A stretch of DNA of 64,000 bases from positions 1,706,731 to 1,770,730 of the forward strand of contig CM040746.1 in NCBI GenBank assembly GCA_022829145.1, written 5' to 3'. The notes beneath the pieces were generated by a model. It was not told the DNA's origin and searched no databases. It saw only the letters and a list, made by a program, of their open reading frames with translations. Both the position numbers and the translations under genes were made by a program. Below, in pieces: positions 1 through 10,700 of the stretch (position 1 is its first letter; every line of letters starts with the position of its first letter). Source of the stretch: Albula goreensis (Eukaryota > Chordata > Actinopteri > Albuliformes > Albulidae).

Positions 1-58
1 GGGACCTTCTGCGACGGGCAGAACATCCAGAAAAGTGCCTGCACGTCCACCTGTCCAG
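1..58 (+). CDS. unc5a: unc5a exon: C-terminal end of first TSP1 repeat
   Basis: Reads [19 protein letters not shown] in frame 1 and then leaves one G, so the exon ends in phase 1 at the donor gtaatg (59). This is the last third of an extracellular thrombospondin type-1 repeat, with three of its cysteines visible (residues 4, 14 and 18). The exon begins upstream of the window, so its acceptor is not seen. The leftover G joins TA of the next exon to give the Val of the VDGGW start of TSP1-2, as in mammalian UNC5A. The 62-residue open frames just downstream are minisatellite, not coding. Confidence 0.85.
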
Positions 59-200
59 GTAATGCCCCCTGGTGGACAGACTCTGTTAAGGCATGCTTTT
101 TCTGTAACCAGCTGGCTTCTCTGTCAAGCAACCGCTTTAAGAAAAGGCTTGCTGTCTCTGTTTATTGCGCATATTTTTTTCTTTTCCATTTTTTTTTCTT

Positions 201-242
<42 letters not shown>

Positions 243-3200
243 AATTTTTGTAGAGGGGAATTTTTTCTCTGGGAAACATTTTCATATTTGATTTATTTTC
301 CAAATCAATAGTTCCAAAGTATTCCCTTCCCCAGGGAACAGAGACGAATACCCTGCAGCAGGATTCAGTTGTAGGTGTGACAGTAGGACAGAGGCCCTAT
401 TGCTATATTTGGAGCCCTGTTGTTCGTTCGACAGTAGGACAGAGTCCCTATTGCTATATTTGGAGCCCTGTTGTAGGTTTGACAGTAGGACAGAGGCCCT
501 GTTGCTATATTTGGAGCCCTGTTGTTCGTTCGACAGTAGGACAGAGTCCCTATTGCTATATTTAGGAGCCCTGTTGTAGGTTTGACAGTAGGACAGAGGC
601 CCTGTTGCTATATTTGGAGCCCTGTTGTAGGTTTGACAGTAGGACAGAGGCCCTATTGCTATATTTGGAGCCCTGTTGTAGGTTCGACAGTAGGACAGAG
701 GCCCTATTGCTATATTTGGAGCCCTGTTGTAGGTTCGACAGTAGGACAGAGGCCCTATTGTTATATTTAGGAGCCCTGTTGTAGGTTCGACAGTAGGGCA
801 GAGGCCCTATTGCTATATTTGGGAGCCCTGTTGTAGGTTCGACAGTAGGACAGAGGCCCTATTGCTATATTTGGAGCCCTGTTGTAGGTTCGACAGTAGG
901 ACAGAGGCCCTATTGCTATATTTGGAGCCCTGTTGTAGGTTCGACAGTAGGACAGAGGCCCTATTGCTATATTTGGAGCCCTGTTGTAGGTTCGACAGTA
1001 GGACAGAGGCCCTATTGCTATATTTAGGAGCCCTGTTGTAGGTTCGACAGTAGGACAGAGGACAGAGGCCCTAGGTTGCTAGGACAGAGGCCCTATTTTG
1101 GAGCCCTGTTGTAGGTTCGACAGTAGGACAGAGGCCCTATTGCTATATTTAGGAGCCCTGTTGTAGGTTCGACAGTAGGACAGAGGCCCTATTGCTATAT
1201 TTGGAGCCCTGTTGTAGGTTCGACAGTAGGACAGAGGCCCTATTGCTATATTTAGGAGCCCTGTTGTAGGTTCGACAGTAGGACAGAGGCCCTATTGCTA
1301 TATTTGGAGCCCTGTTGTAGGTTCGACAGTAGGACAGAGGAACTATTGCTATATTTAGGAGCCCTGTTGTAGGTTCGACAGTAGGACAGAGGCCCTATTG
1401 CTATATTTGGAGCCCTACTGTTGAGCAGAGGTCTTGCAGGGTGATCTATGTGTCAGGAGTGTTTACTCCTGCTTATCTCCCAGAATCCTTTGCAAATGAG
1501 CTGTGGAGAACAAAGGTGAGATCAGCAGGCGCTCCGTGGCGCTGTTAAAATCCAAACGGAAGCCGCGCAGCGCATTAAAGCATCAGGAGTTAAAGTGTCT
1601 TCAATTCCCGCCACCCCCCTCTCCTGAGAGCCGGGCCAAAGAATGCCTGCCTTCTCTCAGTGCGTATTGATCTCGGTCTGTTTGTGATGGAAGTCAGGCA
1701 ACCTCATTTAAGGTCCTACATTAGCCTCCCTCTCCCTGGGAGCTATGCAGCCTTCTGTCAGCAAACGAGAGGAAGGGGGGTTGTCGTTACCCATGGAGGA
1801 GCTACAGATGCATTTCAAGCAGGGACCAGAAGCCCATCAGGGCTATAAGAAGGAAGAGTGTGTAAGAGGGAGGGGCATGCTCCCAGACCCAATCATTCAC
1901 CATAATTCAATAAGCTCCGCCCCTGGCTGACATTACTCTTTAAGTGCAGTGATTTCCAGCTGCAGTGCTCCTGGGAATTAGACAACCACAACAAAAAACA
2001 GCAGTCGTTGGAACAGAACCGGGTGGTGTAGAGCTTAGCAACAGGAACCTTGAGTCTGTCTCACAGAATTAGAGTGAAATACCTTACTGTGCTGTGAGTA
2101 CAGTCTGAGTAATGCAGGCTGTTGGAGTGTAGTTTGATTAGGGCAGAGTATTTTTAGAGTATTTGTGCATGTGTTTTGTGTTGCATATTTTAGTCTTGTT
2201 TGGTTAGGGGTAAGTATTGCAGTGTGGGTTGATTAGTGTTGCCATGCACTGCTTTCGCTGCTGGTGAGGTTTGGGTGGGCTGCTTTGGCTGCAGGTGAGG
2301 TTTGGTTGGGCTGCTGTCACTGCAGGTGGGGCTTGGGAGTTTGTGTGGGCTGCTTGCGCTGCAGGTGAGGTTTGGGTGGGCTGCTTTTGCTGCAGGTGAG
2401 GTTTGGGTGAAGCTGCTTTCATTGCAGGTGAGGTCTTATCTTATTCCCTGCTGTGTTTATCAGGGAACCTGCATCCCTAGAAAAACCAGCGCAGAACAAC
2501 CAGTGAGTGTGCACACATGCACATATGCATACATACACGACCTCACATTCAAACACATGTGCGAATGCATACACACACATGTGCACATACATTCAAACAC
2601 ATGCACATATGCGCGCACACACACATATGCACGTACATTGCACACACACAAACACATGAACATATGCACGCACACACATATGTGTGCATATGTGTGTGTG
2701 CATATGCACATACATTCAAACACATGCACATATGCACACATATTCAAACACACACACACACACGCATGTTCATTCAAACACATGCACATATGCACACATA
2801 TTCAACACACAGACATGCACATACGCATACACACACATGCACACACATTCAAACACACGTGAGCATGCATGTACACATATGCACACACATTCAAGCACAC
2901 ACGCACATGTGCACACATTCACAAATGAATGCATTTAAACACACACATAAATACACATACACCTTTTCACACACATTCTAATTGTTTGAGAGCGCAGGTG
3001 AGCATGAGCAGCAAAGGGCGACGTGTGCGAGAGAGCGTGGGCACAGAGTCACTACCCGCACACAGCATCCCTTTCACACAGAGGACAGAACTAATGAGTC
3101 AATCCGTCTGTCTGCACAAGCACCCAGAAGCACGAACATAAAATGCAGATTCCCCAGACGGAAGGAGGCTGCCCGTAATGCTGGTGACTGTAACTGAATG

Positions 3201-4705
3201 GTGGTGTCTAGATATCTGCTCTGTTTATTCTGTTTGTTATTGTGTTCTATTTCTGGAGAGGCCTGCGATTTGCAGTCTCCTCACAGCTAGACTATGCATA
3301 GACTCTGCTCTCGTCTGTCTAGGTCGCCAAAGCTCGGCATGAAGCAGTTACATGCACCTCCACCACAACACAAGCTATCACATAAATACACGCTCACAAA
3401 CACACACACACACACACACACACAATGAAATATACTCACACTAAAGCAAGGGAATCACACAGACACACACTCACAAACTCATTCCCCTTCATCTATCATA
3501 GAACTTAGAAGAGGGGCGGACAGGACAGCAGCGCCTTCTTTCCGATTTATCAAGCCCAGGGTGGCAAGTATCGTTTACAGGCCAATCAGCTTACAGCACA
3601 AAACAATAAGGCCAATCGTGGCAATTGGGGGAGCATCGAGTGGGGAAGGGGGCGTATCTTTTTTAAGAGTAAGCAAAAGTGCACAAAATTTACCGCGCAT
3701 TCCACTGGCTGCAGCAGCAAATGTCAGGGATTTTACAGCAGGGACCGAACTGTCGCTGACTGTGAGAGTCATAAGGTTAAGGACAAGGTGGCATCCTGTC
3801 AAAATGAGCGCGCCCAGCCCACCCGGCACTGCGACGAGAGAGCCTTTCGAGTACTCGAGTGTTCAGGCAGCGCCTGTATCGTACGTGGATTCGTACGGTT
3901 TAAACATCGCGCAATCCTGTCGTCTCCTTACCTTCTCAGTCTGGTCGGTGATCTATGCTCCAAATTCCTGGTGTTCTTACAAACTGTGACTTTGTAATTG
4001 CTTACAAAAGCTGTAAGGCGGGCAGAGACAGTGTTCTGGTGTTGTAAACCTCCACAGCGTTCTCACGATGGCTGACTTAGCCTGTGGGCAGAGACTTAGA
4101 GTCTCTCTGTGAGTAAATAGTGCTGCATCATATAGATCTTAGCAAACTTATTTCATCATGACAGACAGCAAAGGACATATTAAGGCTGCAGAATTGTAGG
4201 TGTCTATTATTTAAGATATATATCAACAGAACGTACAAGAGCAACTGCTAGGTTAGCACGAAAGAGGAGTGAGGTTTTTTTCCTCTTAATACTCACTGAA
4301 TACTCAATCAAATATTGCTTTCGGCAACCATCCATAGCCATAAAAGTTTTAAATTGTGATATGTTGCTATGTATTTTTATGGTCTGGGCTCAATACCGTG
4401 TCCCATTGCTAGTTCTTCCAACTGTTTGTCTGTAGCTATCTATGAATCTAGCTCTTTTAGGAAGAGTAAGTGGTTTTAATCTAGAGTCTGTGGAGCAATG
4501 TGTGTTTCTGAAAGTGTGTGATAAATATGAAATGTAGCAGCAGTTGTGTGTGTGTGTGTGTGTACATGTACGTGTGACAGAGAGAGAAAGAGAGAGAAGT
4601 AAACAGAAAGAGCAGTGTGTGATACACAGGAAGTGTGAGAGTGTGTGGCATAAATAGAAAGTACTAAGCAATAATTGTGAGTGTTAGACAGGAAGTGGAC
4701 CTGTA

Positions 4706-4753
<48 letters not shown>

Positions 4754-5140
4754 CACACAGGAAATACTGAGCAATGAATGTGAGTATCACAGAGAGTAAG
4801 TGGAGCTGAATTTTTTTTGTGACACACAGGAAGTACTGAGCAGTGAATGTGAGTGTTACAGACAGGAAGTGGAGCTTTAGTGTGTGTGACACACAGGAAG
4901 TACTGAGCAGTGAATGTGAGTGTTACAGACAGGAAGTGGAGCTGTAGTGTGTGTGACACACAGGAAGTACTGAGCAGTGAATGTGAGTGTTACAGACAGG
5001 AAGTGGAGCTGTAGTGTGTGTGACACACAGGAAGTAGAGCAGTGTATGATGCGCAGGAAGTGCAGAGCTGTGAGTGTGTGTGGCATAGATGGATAGTACT
5101 AAGCAGTGTATGTCAGTGGTACAGACAGGAAGCGGAGCTG

Positions 5141-5174
<34 letters not shown>

Positions 5175-7731
5175 CACACAGGAATTACTGAGCAGTTTTT
5201 GACAGGGAGATGAGCGGCCCTTAGGCTCTGATATAAAAAGCTGTGCGTGAGGAGGCTTACCTTTCTCCTGTTCTCAGGTCGTCACAGGCATACAGTGGAA
5301 ATACAGCTGAGCACGCTGCACTGGGTCGAATCCATTTAAACAGAGGCGCATCGAGATCGCCTTTCTCTCCTCGCTCCGACAGCGTTTTCACTGAGCTTCG
5401 GCTTCACTGGGTCGCCCCTCATCCAAAAGCAGGGGTCCGTCCCATGGCTGGGGGTTCCCCACCCAGAGATCTGGAGACCAATCACCTGCCTCCTTCAAAC
5501 TCGGGCCTCCTAGCAACAGGAGGAACACAGGGTCAAGCATAATGATTGGAGGAGCCCTAACTCTTCCTTATTTTTAATTCTCTGCAAATGTAGCTGTTCG
5601 CGTAAGAGCTGTGTAGCTAATCTGAAGGAACACGCCGCCTGCATCGCAATGACTCCATTAGATGTAACTCCTGATTTATTTGGTCTCCCGTCTGAGACAA
5701 TCAGCTGAAGCGGAGAGCGTTTCCGGCTAAGTGTGGGCTCCCATTTACCGACAAACAAGAACAATCATCTGATTGGTTACGCTCGTTCCTGCGGGCCTTA
5801 CAGTCTGTGCCGAGCTCTTTAACCGCGGGACTCTGCCCGACCAGATGTTTTCCTCGCACCTTTGTCGCTTGATTTACGCTCTCTGCTGGCAGGGGCTTCT
5901 AGGGTGCGCTGAGATGATTTCATTATTCACTATGCCATTATTTAAAAGATGCGCCCCCACCCATCCCCCCCCCCCCTCTCTGCCACCCCCTGAACGAAAG
6001 CTTGTTTTTATTCAGCCCGAACTAAAAGATTGCAGGTCTTGGACACTGGCTTTCCGTTAGGTCCCTGCACGCGCTCAGTAAATTAGCCTAGGTGACAGAC
6101 GAGTTAATGAATGTCACATTGCTAGTTCCACACTGCTGCAGGGGGCGAGTGGCCATGAGACCTGCAAATGCAACTATACGCTCTCTGTCTCTGGCTCTCT
6201 GTCACCATCCCTCCCTCTCTTTCTCTCTCTCTGTCTCTATCCCTTACTCCCTCGCTCTCTCTCAGTTGCTGTCCCTCACTCTCTCCCTCCCTCTGTCTCC
6301 ACCCTCCTTTGTCACTCTCTCACTCTCTCCCTCCCTTTGTCTCCACCTGCCTTTTTTACCCTCATTTTCACCCTCTCCCTCCGTCTGTCTCCACCCTCAT
6401 TTGTCACTCTTATTCTCTCCCTCTTGGTCTCCCCTCTCTGACGCACTCTTTCCTGTCAGTTTTCAGATTCTATTTTGAATGATTTATTGGCGTATGGCAT
6501 TTTTTAAAATGCATGTCAGCAGAGTTTAAATAAAGCCAGGAATTCAGTCTGTTTTTCTTCTTCTGTCTCGCTTTTACCCTCCCTGCCTTGCTCTCTGTCA
6601 TGCCCTCTCTTTTTTCTAGTTCTCCTTTGCTCTCTCTCTCTCTCTCTCCCTGACTCACTCTGTAGCCTCACCTCATACCCCATCTGTCCTCTGGGGAGCT
6701 CATTATTGTCCATGTTCACATTAGCACAGCAGTAACCTTCCAGAGTCTGTCTTCACATCACACTCCCCCCCCCAATGGGTAATAAATGGTATGATCCATC
6801 AAATGCTATGAACAAATGGTATGACAGCATCATCACCCTGGCACCGCTATCCCAGCTAACTTGGTCTCTTTCTCTCCCCTGGCATGGGTTTTGTTTCTGT
6901 GGCAACGAGGGCATGTCTTGACTTAAGGTCACAGCAGCGTCTTTCTGTTATAAATCCCGCCCTGATGCTGGCGTCTCTGGTTGAGCGGTTCAGCAGAGGA
7001 TCGTGGGAAGTGTTGGAGACTCTATAATGCAGTGTCGGAATAATGCAACCATTGTTGCCGACACTACTGCAAAATTGAGCCAGGGCAGCGTGGCTCTGAA
7101 TCAAGTTAGCTCCCATAATGCAATGCAATGTAACTCTAAATTTCTTGCGCGAAAGTGTATCTCTGCAGCTGCCCACATGCTGTGTGTGCACGTGCTTGTG
7201 TGTGTGTCTGTTTGTGTATGTATGTGTAGGTGTGCATGTGTGTGAGTGTATGCACGTGTGTGTGTGTTTATTTAATGGAAGCTGGAGAAAGAGGTTTTTG
7301 GTGTGTTTGTTTGCAGGTGTATATGTGGATGTGCGTGTTCATGTGGTTTTTGGTGTGTTTGTGTGAGTGTGTGTGTGTGTGTGTGTGGGTTTGTGTGTAT
7401 TACCCGGAGGTTGGAGTAAGAGGTTTTTGGTGTGTTTGTGTTTAGTAGATGGAGGCTGGAGCAGCTGGAGTAAGTGGTCGGCGTGCGGGGCAGACTGCAC
7501 TATGTGGAGGACCCGGGAATGCAGCCAGCCAGCGCCAGGGACCGGAGGGAGAGACTGCCACGGCCTCGACCTGCAGTCTATCAACTGCACCAGCGAACTG
7601 TGCCCTCAGAGTGAGTACTGTACGTACTATGCACTATACGCAATACACACACACATACACACACTATCAACTGCACCAGCAAACTGTGCCCTCAGAGTGA
7701 GTACTGCTACGTACTATGAACAATACACAAT

Positions 7732-7763
<32 letters not shown>

Positions 7764-10700
7764 ACACACTATCAACTGCACCAGCGAACTGTGTCCTCAG
7801 TGTGAGTACTGCTACATACTATAAACGATACTCAAACACAAACACACACACACACATACACAAACACACCTACACATAGAAACACAAACTCACACACACC
7901 TGCACATAACACAACACACACCTGCACACACAAGCACACCTACGCACAAAAACAGACGCGCACACCTGCACATAAATACAAACACACATCTGCACGCATA
8001 TACACACACACTTGCACATGCACACTCAAACAGACACCTGCACACAAACACAAACACACACATCCACACACATGCATCTAAAAACACGAATGGAAGTGAA
8101 ATGAATTACACCTTAAATGATTGTATTCTGAATGTTAAAATGATTGCTGCAAATGGAGACCACATGAATCCTGTTCTTTCTAATTAACACTTTTCAGGCA
8201 TCACTCCAGACATGGGAGGCCATATTTTTTCACCGATTTCAACTCCATAAAAAATATGCACAAATTGAGTTGTGTTCGATCGTAAATGTCTGTGGTTTAT
8301 CACTGGTTTAAATTCATCTTTTTTTTTTTGAAGGCATGAATGTCATGAATTTATGCCGTATTTTAATTATGCTCATAAAAGCAGCAATGCAAGGCCTTAA
8401 ACCACAGGTATTAGACAGGTTGAACGGTTGTCTCATCGCAGCCTGATATAGCGGTCATTATTTGGTTGTGAAGTAATTAATGAGGACTTTTAATCGTCAC
8501 AATTCATCAGCTACACTAACCGCTGCCCAGGACTCATTTTTGTATTTTGTTGTTGTTTTTTTGTTTTTTTTTTTTTTTAATCTGCTGGGAAAAGGGCGCA
8601 CAAGGTGGCAGGGAAAAAGCCAGCATGCTGTATTTAGCTACTGTCTCATTAAGAACCTCCATATTGTGCAAATTAAAACCAGCAAGCCTCAAATGACGGT
8701 GGCCGTGGGGAAATTAGCGGTTAGCGCCGCAGGGTTCGCAGTGATGCAGACGGACTTCAAAGGGAAGCCAGCACGTCCGAAACCATCCCCGCGGATCAAA
8801 GCAGACAGCTCGTTTGGACCGATTCATGCCACAACCAGACCCTGTGTGGGAGAAAGAATACAGACAAATGCATAACAGTCAGATCTCAGCAGCTCAGCAT
8901 GCCGGAGTTCAAAGGTCAGAGACATGTCATGGACCAATGAAGGCTGGAGTCAAAGTCTGCCGCTGGCATAGACCCACACACATAACCACACACACACGCA
9001 CATGTATGTACACATGCACAAACACATCACCCCCACATACAAGTGCATGCTAATGCTACACACACACACACACACACAATGGCATGCATCTATATGGGGA
9101 ATGGCATTGTGGTATACCTGTTGTAATTAAACCAAAACACCAAACCACCAAACTGCTGGCCACATCACGCCGCCCGCTAGGGTGCTCTTAAGCTCCATCC
9201 AACAATGACTCACACGCCGCTAAAGCAGAAGCAATTTCCTCCGCCCACTAGGAAGCCGCGACGTGATTTCATCAGGAAGGCAGCGCGAGCCATAGTTCAG
9301 AGCATTCTTTTTCTCCTGTAATCTTCTCTCTCCTTTATTGCTTGACAATCTGTGAATCAAATGCATAATTACGCTCAGACGTCTGTCCGCAGAAGCCCGA
9401 AGATCCAACTGATTGACCACTGAGACATTTCTGTTTTCTCTCATTAAGTGGAAAAGGTCATGTGTCCCATCTAATCATCGCAGACCTCGCGGTTCCCTCA
9501 GCGGGCGCGGGCGGGGGCGGGGAGGGTGGGGACGTGTCGTACAAAACCACAGTCTGCATGTCGAGGGCTGGCCTGACAAACCCGGACCATCTGATACTTA
9601 TAGCGCGCAGCAGCGAGATTCAGAAGATAAGAGACGCTGCGGCTTCCTAACGGGGAGGAGGGATGCTGGCTAGATCGGTATCTGGACGGCGGCCAGTATT
9701 CAAATCCCAGCCAGGTGTGAAAAGGCCGCAGAAGGAAAGAAAGGACGAAGGGAGATACAGAGAAGAAACAACCAAACAAAGTTTGCTTTTGCGTGGTTTG
9801 GAAGAGCGCCCAAGAGGAAATCAGGGCAGCTTCAAACCGTCAATGCTTCTGTTGGCTTGCCATCGAGACACATGGCACGGCATCACATAGGCCAGGCGAG
9901 ACTCACGGTGTCTACCTCTGCCTTTTGTGAATGAATGAGCAAAATACTTCAAGAAGTGCCACAGAATCTGTGTACATTTATTTAATAAATTGTTAATGAT
10001 AAATGGGACTGTTGCTGTTAAGGCACTGTTCCAATGTGTGGATGGGACCCACAGTCTGCATCCTGTTAAGGCACTGTTCCAGTGTGTGGATGGGCCCCAC
10101 AGTCTGCATCCTGTTAAGGCACTGTTCCAGTGTGTGGATGGGCCCCACAGTCTGCATCCTGTTAAGGCACTGTTCCAGTGTGTGGATGGGCCCCACAGTC
10201 TGCATCCTGTTAAGGCACTGTTCCAGTGTGTGGATGGGCCCCACAGTCTGCATCCTGTTAAGGCACTGTTCCAGTGTGTGGATGGGCCCCACAGTCTGCA
10301 TCCTGTTAAGGCACTGTTCCAGTGTGTGGATGGGCCCCCAGTCTCATCCTGGAAGGCACTGTTCCAGTGTGTGGATGGGCCCCACAGTCTGCATCCTTTT
10401 AAGGCACTGTTCCAGTGTGTGGATGGGCCCCACAGTCTGCATCCTGTTAAGGCACTGTTCCAGTGTGTGGATGGGCCCCAGTGTCTGCATCCTGTTAAGG
10501 CACTGTTCCAGTGTGTGGATGGGCCCCACAGTCTGCATCCTGTTAAGGCACTGTTCCAGTGTGTGGATGGGCCCCACAGTCTGCATCCTGTTAAGGCACT
10601 GTTCCAGTGTGTGGATGGGCCCCACTGTCTGCATCCTGTTAAGGCACTGTTCCAGTGTGTGGATGGGCCCCACTGTCTGCATCCTGTTAAGGCACTGTTC

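Larger units (their letters stand above)
59..7445 (+). other. unc5a intron between the two TSP1 exons
   Basis: 7.4-kb intron holding the poly-T tract, the 51-bp, 30-bp and 65-bp minisatellites, CA and CT tracts, and TG-rich sequence from 7180 to the acceptor. Between them (1430-2200, 3000-4500, 5200-6100, 6700-7150) the sequence looks unique and non-coding. No gene was found inside it on either strand. Confidence 0.75.

Noticed and set aside
377..770. Repeated 62-residue proteins ([15 protein letters not shown] type)
   Set aside because: Translation of the 51-bp minisatellite; frame closes wherever a 52-bp variant occurs.
377..1420. Regular repeats resembling a CRISPR array
   Set aside because: Units are contiguous with no unique spacers, there are no cas genes, and the context is a vertebrate intron. 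The same holds for the arrays at 10016, 27301 and 58513.
3561..3989. 142-codon open frame on plus
   Set aside because: No domain or repeat similarity and low-complexity codon use; treated as chance.
7367..7879. 170-codon frame extending the TSP1 exon past its donor
   Set aside because: After CPQ it reads CA repeat and donor copies. The family and phase 1 junction to 13462 support the exon end at 7610.
9660..9725. tRNA/SINE-like segment with ttcaaatcccagcc
   Set aside because: B-box-like word only; no A box in register and no second copy in the window.
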